Shown: positions 33,077 through 41,550 of the stretch, one piece after another
Numbering within the stretch: position 1 is the stretch's first letter
Layout of the letters: each line of letters opens with the position of its first letter
Source: Nocardiopsis ansamitocini
GTDB taxonomy: Bacteria; Actinomycetota; Actinomycetes; Streptosporangiales; Streptosporangiaceae
Length of the DNA stretch: 64,000 bases
Reading direction: 5' to 3'
NCBI RefSeq assembly: GCF_030268225.1
Contig: NZ_BSQG01000003.1
Span: 62,001 to 126,000 of the forward strand
The notes under the pieces: generated by a model
What the model saw: only the letters and a program-made list of their open reading frames with translations
The model's database searches: none
Told to the model about the DNA's origin: nothing
Made by a program: the position numbers and the translations under genes

Positions 33077-36000
33077 ATGAAAACGCCGCCTGTTGACTCC
33101 CCGTTCACCGATCTCCGACGACGACTGCCCGAGCTGATGCCGCGCGACCGGCATCGACTCCGCCGCCGCATCGAGGGGGCCGGAAAGATCCGTGATCCCA
33201 AGAAACGCCTGGCGGTCGCCAAGGCGATCACCGCCGATATCGACACCGCACTGGCACGCGTCGAGCGGCGTCGGGCCGCCGCCCCGCGGGTCGACTATCC
33301 GCCGGAGCTGCCGGTCAGCCAGAAGAAGGACGACATCCTCGCTGCCGTGCGCGATCACCAGGTCGTGATCGTGGCCGGCGAGACGGGATCGGGCAAGACC
33401 ACCCAGCTGCCCAAGGTCTGCCTCGAACTGGGCCGCGGAGTCCTCGGCCAGATCGGCCACACCCAGCCACGCCGGCTCGCCGCACGCACCGTCGCCGAGC
33501 GGATCGCGCAGGAACTGCGCACCCCGTTGGGTGAAGCGGTGGGCTACAAGGTCAGGTTCACCGACCAGTCCGGCGACGACACCCTGGTCAAACTGATGAC
33601 CGACGGCATTCTGCTGGCCGAGATCCAGCAGGACCGCATGCTGCGCGCCTACGACACCCTCATCATCGACGAGGCGCACGAGCGCAGCCTCAACATCGAC
33701 TTCATCCTCGGCTACCTCAAGCAACTACTGCCGCGCCGTCCCGACCTCAAGATCATCATCACCTCGGCCACCATCGACCCCGAGCGGTTCTCCCGACACT
33801 TCGACGACGCCCCCATCGTGGAGGTGTCGGGGCGGACCTACCCGGTGGACGTCCGGTACCGGCCGTTGGCCGCCGAAGGCGAGGTCGAGGACGACGAGGA
33901 CGGCCCGGCCGCCGTCGACGACCGCGACCAGACACAGGGGATCTGCGACGCCGTCGACGAACTCTGCGCGGAGGGCCCCGGAGACATCCTGGTCTTCCTC
34001 AGCGGAGAGCGGGAGATCCGTGACACCGCCGACGCCCTGGACAAGCACCTGGGCCGCAGACACCCCGAGAACAGTCCGCACGCGGTCGAGGTCCTGCCTT
34101 TGTACGCGCGACTCTCCTCGGCGGAGCAGCACCGTGTCTTCCAGCCCCATACGCGGCGCCGCGTCGTGCTGGCCACCAACGTCGCCGAGACCTCGCTGAC
34201 GGTCCCCGGCATCAAGTACGTCGTCGACCCCGGTACCGCGCGAATCTCGCGGTACAGCCACCGGACCAAGGTGCAGCGCCTGCCCATCGAGCGGGTCTCG
34301 CAGGCATCGGCCAACCAGCGCAAGGGACGCTGTGGACGTGTCTCGGAGGGGGTGTGCGTTCGGCTGTACTCCGAGGACGACTTCCTCTCCCGCCCGGAGT
34401 TCACCGAGCCCGAGATCCTGCGCACCAACCTCGCCTCGGTCATCCTGCAGATGTCGTCGCTGGGGCTGGGCGACATCGCCGCCTTCCCGTTCGTGGAGGG
34501 CCCCGACCACCGTCAGATCAAGGACGGTGTCTCGCTTCTGCACGAGTTGGGCGCACTGGACACCGACGAGGACGATCCGCGTCGGCGCCTCACCCCGATG
34601 GGCCGCACACTCGCCCAGCTTCCGGTGGACCCCCGCCTGGGCCGGATGGTCCTGGAGGCGGAGAAGAACGGTTGCGCCCGCGAGGTCATGGTGATCGCCG
34701 CGGCGCTGTCCATCCAGGACCCGCGGGAGCGCCCCGTGGACAAGCAGCAGTTGGCCGCGGAGAAACACGCCCGTTTCGCCGAGAAGGAATCGGACTTCCT
34801 CTCCTATCTGAACCTGTGGAACTACCTGCGCGAGCAGCAGAAGGAACGGTCGGGCAACCAGTTCCGCAAGATGTGCAAGGCCGAGTTCCTGAACTACCTG
34901 CGGGTTCGCGAGTGGCAGGACATCTACTCGCAGCTCAAGCAGATCGCCCGCGGCCTGGGCGTCAGCATCAACGACACCCTGCCCGACCCCCAGCGGGTCC
35001 ACGTGTCGCTGCTGTCGGGGTTGCTCTCGCACGTGGGGCTCAAGGACCCGGAGAAACACGAGTACGTGGGGGCGCGTGGCGCGCGGTTCGGGATCTTCCC
35101 GGGGTCGGCGCTGTTCAAGAAGCAGCCGCGCTGGGTGATGTCGGCCGAACTGGTGGAGACCTCGCGGCTGTGGGCCCGGGTCAACGCCCGGATCGAGCCG
35201 GAATGGGCCGAAGACCTTGCGTCCCACCTGGTCAAACGCAGCTACAGCGAACCACATTGGGAGAAGACCCGTGGGTCGGTCATGGCCTACGAGAAGGTGA
35301 CGCTCTACGGCGTCCCCATCGTGGCCCAGCGAAAGATCGACTACGGCCGGGTCGACCCGCCCGTCGCCCGGGAGCTGTTCATCCGACACGCCTTGGTCCA
35401 GGGTGAGTGGGAGACCCACCACCGCTTCTTCCACGACAACCGCACGTTGCTCGGCGAGGTCGAGGACCTGGAGCACCGTGCCCGCCGCCGCGACATCCTC
35501 GTGGACGACGAGACGCTCTTCGACTTCTACGACCAGCGGCTGGCCCCCGAGGTCGTCTCCGCGGCGCATTTCGACAGTTGGTGGAAGCGGACCAGGCGGG
35601 AACGCCCCGAACTTCTCGACTTCGAGAAGTCGATGCTGATCAACACCTCGGCGGCCGGGGTCAATGAGGACGACTATCCCGACTTCTGGAATCAGGGGGA
35701 CCACCGTTTCCCGCTGACCTACCAGTTCGAGCCGGGCAACGAGGCCGACGGCGTCACCGCGCACATCCCGTTGAAGGTGCTCAACCAGGTCGCGGCCGAT
35801 GGTTTCGACTGGCAGATCCCGGGATTGCGCGAGGAACTGGTGACGGCTCTGCTGCGTTCGCTGCCCAAGCCCATCAGGCGTAGTTTCGTGCCGGTGCCCG
35901 ACCACGCCCGCTCGGTACTGGGCAAGCTCACGCCCTACACCGAGCCGATCATCGATGCCCTCTCCCGTGAGCTGAGCGCGATGGGCGGCACCCGGGTATC

Positions 36001-37030
36001 GGCCGAGGACTGGCAACTGGACCGGGTGCCCGACCACTTGCGCATCACCTTCCGCGCGGTCGACGGCAGGGGCCGCAAGCTCGCCGAGGCAAAAGACCTG
36101 GAAGCGCTGCGGCGTAGGCTGCAGCCAAAATTGCAGAAGGCGATCTCGGCGGAGGCCGCGGGCATCGAACGCAGCGGCCTCACCTCGTGGGACTTCGGGA
36201 CGCTGCAGCGCACCTTCGAACGCCGCACGGCCGGACACGTCGTCAAGGGCTATCCGGCGCTGGTGGACGAGGGACAGAGCGCGGGGGTCCGGATCTTCGA
36301 CAACGAGGCCGCCCAGGCGCATGCCATGGTCGCCGGGACGAGGCGCATGCTTCTTCTCAACGTCCCCTCCCCGGCCGCGTTCGTGCAGCGTCATCTCGGC
36401 AACCAGAGCAAGCTCACACTCAGCCGCAACCCTGCCGGTTCGGTCCAGGCTCTGCTCGACGACTGTGTCTCGGCCGGAGTGGACTCCCTGGTCGCCGAGG
36501 CGGGAGGCCCGGTCTGGGACGCCGATGCGTATGCCAGGTTGCACGAACACGTACGCACGGGCCTGGTGGAGCGCACGATGGCCATCGTCGCGGTGGTCGA
36601 GAAGATTCTGGCTGCTGCGCAGACCCTGGAACGGGGACTCAAGGGCACCACGAGTCTTGCGGTGCTGCCGTCGTTGGCCGACATCCAGGCCCAGTTGGCC
36701 CGACTGGTTCGACCGGGGTTCGTCACGACCACCGGTTACCCGAGGCTGGCGGACCTGGTGCGCTACCTCAGGGCAGCCGACCGCCGGCTCGCCAAACTGC
36801 CGGAGAACCCGCGGCGCGACCAGGTCGGTATGGCCAAGGTCGAGCAGATGCGCCAGGCGTATCAGCGACTGGTGGACGGGCTCGCACCGGGAGTACCTCC
36901 CGGTCCTGCCCACGAGGACATTCGTTGGATGCTGGAGGAGTTGCGGGTCAGCTATTTCGCCCAAGAGGTGGGGACGGCCTACACGGTGTCGGAGAAGCGC
37001 ATTCTCAAGGCCATCGAGCAGGTCCGGTAG
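33077..37030 (+). CDS. hrpA: ATP-dependent RNA helicase HrpA
   Basis: A 1317-residue DEAH-box helicase of full HrpA length. Walker A 'GETGSGKTTQLPK' is at residues 101-113; 'QPRRLAARTVAERIAQEL', 'IDEAHERSLNIDF', 'ITSATID', 'FLSGEREIRD', 'ATNVAETSLTVPGIKYVVD' and 'QRKGRCGRV' follow. Helicase-associated, OB-fold and C-terminal DUF3418 regions fill the rest. It unwinds structured RNA, and E. coli HrpA acts in mRNA processing and ribosome rescue. ATG 33077 overlaps a two-codon frame (ATG GAA TGA from 33072), and a TATCCT -10 lies at 33061. It is divergent from the PPOX gene. Confidence 0.93.
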   Translation: MKTPPVDSPFTDLRRRLPELMPRDRHRLRRRIEGAGKIRDPKKRLAVAKAITADIDTALARVERRRAAAPRVDYPPELPVSQKKDDILAAVRDHQVVIVAGETGSGKTTQLPKVCLELGRGVLGQIGHTQPRRLAARTVAERIAQELRTPLGEAVGYKVRFTDQSGDDTLVKLMTDGILLAEIQQDRMLRAYDTLIIDEAHERSLNIDFILGYLKQLLPRRPDLKIIITSATIDPERFSRHFDDAPIVEVSGRTYPVDVRYRPLAAEGEVEDDEDGPAAVDDRDQTQGICDAVDELCAEGPGDILVFLSGEREIRDTADALDKHLGRRHPENSPHAVEVLPLYARLSSAEQHRVFQPHTRRRVVLATNVAETSLTVPGIKYVVDPGTARISRYSHRTKVQRLPIERVSQASANQRKGRCGRVSEGVCVRLYSEDDFLSRPEFTEPEILRTNLASVILQMSSLGLGDIAAFPFVEGPDHRQIKDGVSLLHELGALDTDEDDPRRRLTPMGRTLAQLPVDPRLGRMVLEAEKNGCAREVMVIAAALSIQDPRERPVDKQQLAAEKHARFAEKESDFLSYLNLWNYLREQQKERSGNQFRKMCKAEFLNYLRVREWQDIYSQLKQIARGLGVSINDTLPDPQRVHVSLLSGLLSHVGLKDPEKHEYVGARGARFGIFPGSALFKKQPRWVMSAELVETSRLWARVNARIEPEWAEDLASHLVKRSYSEPHWEKTRGSVMAYEKVTLYGVPIVAQRKIDYGRVDPPVARELFIRHALVQGEWETHHRFFHDNRTLLGEVEDLEHRARRRDILVDDETLFDFYDQRLAPEVVSAAHFDSWWKRTRRERPELLDFEKSMLINTSAAGVNEDDYPDFWNQGDHRFPLTYQFEPGNEADGVTAHIPLKVLNQVAADGFDWQIPGLREELVTALLRSLPKPIRRSFVPVPDHARSVLGKLTPYTEPIIDALSRELSAMGGTRVSAEDWQLDRVPDHLRITFRAVDGRGRKLAEAKDLEALRRRLQPKLQKAISAEAAGIERSGLTSWDFGTLQRTFERRTAGHVVKGYPALVDEGQSAGVRIFDNEAAQAHAMVAGTRRMLLLNVPSPAAFVQRHLGNQSKLTLSRNPAGSVQALLDDCVSAGVDSLVAEAGGPVWDADAYARLHEHVRTGLVERTMAIVAVVEKILAAAQTLERGLKGTTSLAVLPSLADIQAQLARLVRPGFVTTTGYPRLADLVRYLRAADRRLAKLPENPRRDQVGMAKVEQMRQAYQRLVDGLAPGVPPGPAHEDIRWMLEELRVSYFAQEVGTAYTVSEKRILKAIEQVR

Positions 37031-37556
37031 ATCTTTGGGCCGTGCGGGGGCGAGGTGCCGCGCGGCCTCGGCCGGACCTCGAACACCGGATGCCGTAGGC
37101 GTCACCAGGCTCCCACCGTTCGTGACATCGCAGGTGAAGGAGCGGTTGTCCGTTGTACCGGAAAATTCGCCGGTCGGACCGCGGTAGGGATTTTCCGAAG
37201 CGCCGACGTGATTGCGTGTCGGGTTGCGAAGGGGCGCCGAACCGCTTCGGAAGAATGCACCAAAAGACGGATGATGTTTTTTCGGAAAGATGAAGAGTGA
37301 TTCGGCCTCACGATCCGCGTCGGTCGAATGGTAGAAAAAAGCCGTCCGGGGATTCGGGGGCCAAGGATCGGCGGGAGTGACGATCGTCACTCTTCATGAA
37401 AACCTAGAGTCCCTGCGGAGTGGGGCTTGCGTGGGCGACCCGCTCGGCGGCGGTGCGGAGGTCGCGCTTCGAGAGATGCGGGGCAAAGATGGCAAAAAGG
37501 AAGTTTAGGGGCTTTTGGTCGTTGTCTGCCCGGTACTTCGGAAAGCGCGCACTTCC
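37031..37556. other. Gene-free stretch
   Basis: About 525 bp with no convincing gene; the short frames lack ribosome sites and protein-like composition. The stretch from about 37180 to 37400 is AT-richer than average (several A/T runs). No clear terminator for hrpA is visible. Confidence 0.45.
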
Positions 37557-37586
37557 CTGACCGGCTAAGGGTTTTTGTGCTAGTGT
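37557..37586 (+). promoter_or_regulatory. Predicted promoter of the conservon operon
   Basis: -35 CTGACC (37557-37562), an 18-bp spacer and -10 TAGTGT (37581-37586). Transcription would start near 37593, giving a leader of about 220 nt before the first gene at 37816. Confidence 0.5.
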
Positions 37587-37588
37587 GA

Positions 37589-37637
37589 CCGCCGATTCGG
37601 TTGTATATCGGCGGTTAAAGTCGGCGTTTTACCGACT
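37589..37637 (+). promoter_or_regulatory. Two adjacent perfect inverted repeats at the operon start
   Basis: CCGCCGAT (37589-37596) pairs with ATCGGCGG (37607-37614), straddling the predicted start site. AGTCGG (37619-37624) pairs with CCGACT (37632-37637) just after it. The first is well placed for an operator; the second could be an operator or a leader hairpin. Confidence 0.5.
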
Positions 37638-37815
37638 GAGTGGTGGCGATCACCGTATGATCGTTAGTCCATTCCCGGTTCGGCGAACGTTCTCTACGTG
37701 GCCGGTGCACACCATCCCGGCTGACCGGGTGGGTCGTACCTGCGTGGAGACGGTGCCGTACCGCCGATTCACCGTCGTTGGTCAGCCCCCCTGTTAACTA
37801 ACGAGGAGATGTGCT

Positions 37816-39048
37816 GTGGCACAGGCGCCATCACCGGCTCAGCGCACCGATCATCCACTGTCGCACCTGATGAAGGCCGAGTCTGGCGCCTCCAACGGTT
37901 TTCGAGGCAAGGCGCTGCGTCTTCTGCGCAGACTCGGTGCTCGCTCAGGTGGACCCTCGGCCGCCCCTCAGCCGCGGGAGCCGGAGCCGAAGGAAACACC
38001 GGCTTCGATCGGTATCGCCGAGCCCGTCGCACCGGAGCCTGCTGAGCCCGCCCTGGCGGCGCCCGGCGTTCCCAGTCGCGACCTGATCAGTGAGGCCCTC
38101 GCCAGCCTTGCGATGCGCGACCTCACCCTGGTCGACTCGTTGCTGGCAGTCGTCGAGAAACTCGAGGACACCACCGAGGACCCCGAACTGCTCGAACAGC
38201 TGTTCAAGATCGACAACCTCGCCACCCGTATGCGGCGAAACGGCGAGAACCTGTTGGTCCTCGCCGGGCAGGACACCGGTGACCCGAGCCTGGAGCCGGT
38301 TCCGCTGCTGGACGTCTCCCGTGCCGCGATCTCCGAGATCAGCGACTACGACCGGGTTCGCCTGGGGCGGCTGCCCGAGATCTTCATCTCGGGCCGCATC
38401 GCCGACGACCTCAGCCACCTGCTCGCAGAGCTGATGGACAATGCCACGGCGAAGTCCCCCGACCACGCGCAGGTCGTCATCAGTGCCCAGGCCATGGCCG
38501 GCGAGCGCCTGCTGCTCACGGTCGAGGACGAGGGGATCGGAATTCCCGAGGCCAACCTGGAGGTTCTCAACAAGCGTCTCAGCGGCAGCCCGGTCCTCGA
38601 CGAGCAGACCATCCGACACATGGGCCTCTACGTGGTCAGCCGCATCGCGCACCGCTACGGGCTCGAAGTCCAGTTGCAGGCGCGGGCGTTCCGCGGAATG
38701 AGTGCCCACGTCGTCGTTCCCGCGGAACTGCTCAGTGAGACCGGTCCCGTACCCGTCGCCGAGCCCGAGGAGCAGGCCCCAGTGGTGGTTCCCGACCCGA
38801 TCCGGCCCGCCCAGCCGCCGCGGATGAGCCAGCGCGCCAACCCCGATGACGCGTCCGCCACGACCTCGGCCGGCCTCCCGCGCCGTGGGTCCAACCGGCC
38901 CACCGGGCCGGTCCCGGTTCTGCCGACACCGGGCTCCGCAGATGACACCGCGCGGGAGCCCGAGGACGCGGAGAGCCGAGCCGAACGCATTCGCGCCGAC
39001 CTCGAGGGCTTCCTCGAGGGCGAGCGCGCCGCAACCAAAGACGAGTAG
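37816..39048 (+). CDS. Conservon CvnA-like ATPase/histidine kinase homologue, soluble and lacking the expected His
   Basis: 410 residues from GTG 37816 (AGGAG 7 nt upstream). Members of this family usually carry membrane-bound sensor regions; here no transmembrane helix is seen. After a Pro-rich N-terminus comes a helical dimerisation-like region ending 'LFKIDNLATRMRRNGENLLVLAG'. In the family this block normally reads Asp-His-Leu, but here Asn134 takes the His position. The HATPase domain follows with N-box 'LLAELMDNATAKSP', 'VEDEGIGIPEANLEVLNKRL' and 'HMGLYVVSRIAHRYG'. The C-terminal ~120 residues are Pro-rich and disordered-looking. It is the first gene of a four-gene conservon and likely signals to the GTPase without ordinary His phosphorylation. 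Confidence 0.85.
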   Translation: MAQAPSPAQRTDHPLSHLMKAESGASNGFRGKALRLLRRLGARSGGPSAAPQPREPEPKETPASIGIAEPVAPEPAEPALAAPGVPSRDLISEALASLAMRDLTLVDSLLAVVEKLEDTTEDPELLEQLFKIDNLATRMRRNGENLLVLAGQDTGDPSLEPVPLLDVSRAAISEISDYDRVRLGRLPEIFISGRIADDLSHLLAELMDNATAKSPDHAQVVISAQAMAGERLLLTVEDEGIGIPEANLEVLNKRLSGSPVLDEQTIRHMGLYVVSRIAHRYGLEVQLQARAFRGMSAHVVVPAELLSETGPVPVAEPEEQAPVVVPDPIRPAQPPRMSQRANPDDASATTSAGLPRRGSNRPTGPVPVLPTPGSADDTAREPEDAESRAERIRADLEGFLEGERAATKDE

Positions 39049-39108
39049 CGGGAGCCGGTAAAACCGGGCCCTGCGACCTCCCTCGCCACAACCAGAAGCT
39101 GGACGGAC

Positions 39109-39534
39109 ATGGACAACCGCTTGAGTGAGAGCGCTGAGAACTTCACCTGGCTCATCTCCAACTTCGTCTCTGAGGTGCCAGGCGTCGAGCACGCGGTCGT
39201 CGTTTCCTCCGACGGGCTGCTCCTCACCGCCTCCCGAGACTTTCCCGAGGAACACGCCGAACAGCTCGCCGCTATTGCCAGCGGCCTGCAGAGCCTTGCC
39301 GACGGAACGGCTCGGATGTTCGGGAAAGGAGACTCGGAGCAGCTCATCCTGCGCATGAGACACGGCTATCTGTTCGTCATGTCCATCAGTGACGGTTCCT
39401 CGCTGGCCGTCCTGACCTCGGCAGAGGCCGACATGAAGATCGTCGCTTACCAGATGACGCTGCTCGTGGAGAGCGCCGGCCACGTCCTGACCCCGCAGTT
39501 GCGTACACAGCTGCGTGAGGTCGTCGTCCGTTGA
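39109..39534 (+). CDS. Roadblock/LC7-domain protein (CvnB-like)
   Basis: 141 residues. A single roadblock fold is seen: 'NFTWLISNFVSEVPGVEHAVVVSSDGLLLTAS', 'AEQLAAIASGLQSLADGTARMFG', 'ILRMRHGYLFVMSISDGSSLAVLTS', 'DMKIVAYQMTLLVESAG'. Such proteins act as partners or regulators of small Ras/MglA-like GTPases; the GTPase encoded two genes on is the obvious partner. It lies 60 bp after the ATPase gene. ATG 39109 matches the family start. Confidence 0.93.
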   Translation: MDNRLSESAENFTWLISNFVSEVPGVEHAVVVSSDGLLLTASRDFPEEHAEQLAAIASGLQSLADGTARMFGKGDSEQLILRMRHGYLFVMSISDGSSLAVLTSAEADMKIVAYQMTLLVESAGHVLTPQLRTQLREVVVR

Positions 39535-39592
39535 CCGCGCTTTTCAACGGTCTCCCCATCCCGGAGCGAATCATGAAGAGGTTGCACACCCT

Positions 39593-39955
39593 ATGAGGAG
39601 CCATCGCAGGAGGCGGGGCACGCGGATCCGCCCCTACACCTTCACCGGCGGGCGAACCCGTTCGCGTCATCCGCTGATGGTGCAGACCCTTGTCTCCACC
39701 GCCGATCCCGCAAACGAGCCGCCGGCCAACCTGATGCCGGAGTCGCAGCGCATCTATGTGCTGTGCGCGGAAGCCCGCTCCGTTGCCGAAGTCGCCGCGG
39801 AGCTCAAGATTCCCTTGGGGGTGACCCAGGTGCTCCTGAGCGACCTGGCCGACCAGGGACTCGTTTACATTCACCCGACCATCACCGGGCACAGCCCGTC
39901 TGAGAACCAAGTTCTGGAAAGGGCGCTCCGTGGCCTCGAACGTCTCTTCCAATAG
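39593..39955 (+). CDS. DUF742 protein (CvnC-like)
   Basis: 120 residues from ATG 39593, preceded by AAGAGG with 11-nt spacing. An in-frame GTG at 39515 overlapping the roadblock gene is a weaker alternative. The family blocks are present: 'RIRPYTFTGGRTRSRHPLMVQTLVS', then a winged-helix-like segment 'ESQRIYVLCAEARSVAEVAAELKIPLGVTQVLLSDLADQGLVYIHP'. DUF742 proteins always accompany roadblock and GTPase genes in conservons, possibly as DNA-binding or adaptor subunits. The end overlaps the GTPase start by 26 nt. Confidence 0.9.
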   Translation: MRSHRRRRGTRIRPYTFTGGRTRSRHPLMVQTLVSTADPANEPPANLMPESQRIYVLCAEARSVAEVAAELKIPLGVTQVLLSDLADQGLVYIHPTITGHSPSENQVLERALRGLERLFQ

Positions 39956-40526
39956 CGCTTCGTCGATGATGTCGACCAAGATCGTCATCGCGGGCGGCTT
40001 CGGCGCGGGCAAGACCACCCTGGTCGGCTCGGTGTCGGAGATCCCACCGGTCACCACCGAGGCGGTGATGACCGAGGCCAGCGTCAAGCACGACGACACG
40101 TCCAGTACGCCGGAGAAGGTCACCACCACCGTCGCCATGGACTTCGGTCGGCTCACGCTCGACCGCGAGCTGATCATGTACATGTTCGGCACGCCGGGCC
40201 AGGCGCGGTTCTGGTTCATGTGGGACGACCTGGTACGCGGTGCCGTCGGCGCGGTCGTCGTCGTGGACACCCGAAGACTGGCCGACTGCTTCGACGCGGT
40301 CGACTACTTCGAACGCAACCAGAACATCCCCTACGTCATCGCCTTGAACAAGTTCGACGGTGAGATCGGCTACACCATCGAGGAGATCCGCGAGGCCGTC
40401 GAGGTCGGGCCCGAGGTTCCCATCCTGGAGTTCGACGCCCGGGACCGCGCCTCTAGCGGCAACGTCCTCAAGACCCTGCTCTCCTACACGCTGTCGCGTC
40501 CGGCCCAGCCCGAACCCGTCGGCTGA
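39930..40526 (+). CDS. Small GTPase of the conservon (CvnD-like)
   Basis: 198 residues from GTG 39930, with GGAAAGGG 7 nt upstream, inside the end of the DUF742 gene (translational coupling). G1 is 'IAGGFGAGKTTLV', the switch II region 'YMFGTPGQARFWF', and G4 'ALNKFDGE'. These match the bacterial MglA/CvnD-type GTPases. It is predicted to cycle between GDP and GTP under control of the roadblock and ATPase partners at the membrane. In some actinomycetes a cytochrome P450 follows; here a terminator ends the operon. Confidence 0.93.
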   Translation: MASNVSSNSASSMMSTKIVIAGGFGAGKTTLVGSVSEIPPVTTEAVMTEASVKHDDTSSTPEKVTTTVAMDFGRLTLDRELIMYMFGTPGQARFWFMWDDLVRGAVGAVVVVDTRRLADCFDAVDYFERNQNIPYVIALNKFDGEIGYTIEEIREAVEVGPEVPILEFDARDRASSGNVLKTLLSYTLSRPAQPEPVG

Positions 40527-40547
40527 GCCGTCCCGACCGGTATCCCC

Positions 40548-40579
40548 GGCCCCGAGGTCCGTTCCACGGCCTCGGGGCC
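40548..40579 (+). terminator. Terminator of the conservon operon
   Basis: GGCCCCGAGG (40548-40557) pairs with CCTCGGGGCC (40570-40579), with an inner CCGT/ACGG stem. It lies 22 nt beyond the GTPase stop. Confidence 0.85.
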
Positions 40580-40720
40580 GTTGCTCGTCCGGGAGGCGGG
40601 CCGCGCGTGTCGTCCGACGGCACGGAAGCGGGTGCCCGCGGGGGAGGGACTGGTGGCGGCGGTCGCGGTTCAGAGAAGATGTCCTGGCACGGAACCCGTT
40701 CTCACCCCCGAGGTTGACGA

Positions 40721-41452
40721 ATGCCCCAGGCGTACACCATGAGCACCCAGCCCGGTCTCTACCGTTTCACCGGAGCCCCTGCCGGCGCGAACGCGAATCT
40801 CGTCTGCTTCTGCCATGCGGGAGGCGCACCCAACACCTACCAGTCCTGGGCGGCTCCCCTCGCCGGTCGTTTCCAGGTGTGGGCGGCCAGACTGAACCCG
40901 CGCGACTTCGCCGAACTGGGCTCTACCGGCTGGGACCGCTACGCCGAGCTCCAGGCCCAGGCGCTGCTCGCCGTCGACGGGCCGATCACGCTGTACGGGC
41001 ACAGCATGGGTTCGATCGCGGCTTATGAGACCGCCCGCGCGTTGCGTCGGCTCGGCAGGGACATCGACCGGCTCGTGGTCAGCGGGAGGAACGCCCCGGA
41101 TGCAGAGCACGACCACGACTTCCCCGATGACCCCATCGCCATGGTGCGGGCCGTGCACGACCGGTACGGCGGTATCCCGGAGCAGTTGTTCGACGAGCCC
41201 GAACTGATGAAGCTGTTCGGTACCGCGATGGTCGCCGACTTCCAAACGATCCGGGCCTACACCCATGTCCCGGGAACTCCTCTTGCCGTGCCGCTCACCG
41301 TCGTCGCCGGCGAGTCCGACCCCGCGGTCACCGAGGAGGGACTACAGGCATGGTCGGCTCACACCAACGCGGAGTTTCGCCTGGAACGGGTTCAGGGCGG
41401 CCATTTCCTCACCGATATCGAACGGCCCGCGCTACTGGCCCTGCTGGACTGA
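40721..41452 (+). CDS. Type II thioesterase (GrsT-like alpha/beta hydrolase)
   Basis: 243 residues from ATG 40721 (GAGG 8 nt upstream). 'LVCFCHAGGAPNTYQSWAAPLAGRFQVWAARLNPRD' and the nucleophile elbow 'LYGHSMGSIAAYETARAL' are classical for editing thioesterases of NRPS/PKS systems. 'VVAGESDPAVTEEGLQAW' and the catalytic His in 'VQGGHFLTD' complete the triad. Such enzymes release misprimed acyl or peptidyl chains from carrier proteins. No NRPS, PKS or carrier protein gene is in this window, so it is an orphan acting in trans or has another acyl-thioester substrate. Confidence 0.88.
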   Translation: MPQAYTMSTQPGLYRFTGAPAGANANLVCFCHAGGAPNTYQSWAAPLAGRFQVWAARLNPRDFAELGSTGWDRYAELQAQALLAVDGPITLYGHSMGSIAAYETARALRRLGRDIDRLVVSGRNAPDAEHDHDFPDDPIAMVRAVHDRYGGIPEQLFDEPELMKLFGTAMVADFQTIRAYTHVPGTPLAVPLTVVAGESDPAVTEEGLQAWSAHTNAEFRLERVQGGHFLTDIERPALLALLD

Positions 41453-41486
41453 TCCTTCGCTGAAGGGGCGCCCGTTCCGGGGCGCC

Positions 41487-41517
41487 CGGGGCGACATACA
41501 GTGTCGCTGACGCCCCG
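41487..41517 (+). terminator. Stem-loop after the thioesterase gene
   Basis: CGGGGC (41487-41492) faces GCCCCG (41512-41517), enclosing GCGACA/TGTCGC (41491-41496 with 41502-41507). Further GC-rich pairing (GGGCGCC around 41466-41486) precedes it, so two alternative hairpins are possible. Confidence 0.55.
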
Positions 41518-41550
41518 GGACACCGGGGGACAGCGACGTGAAAGGCCCCC

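Noticed and set aside
33725-37390. 1221-codon open frame antisense to hrpA
   Set aside because: It is the antisense shadow of a strongly recognised helicase; composition is Arg/Gly/Val/Leu-rich, with no motif or ribosome site. Long antisense frames are expected at this GC content.
37585-37797. 70-codon frame in the conservon leader
   Set aside because: It would span both inverted repeats and lacks a ribosome site; more likely an untranslated leader.
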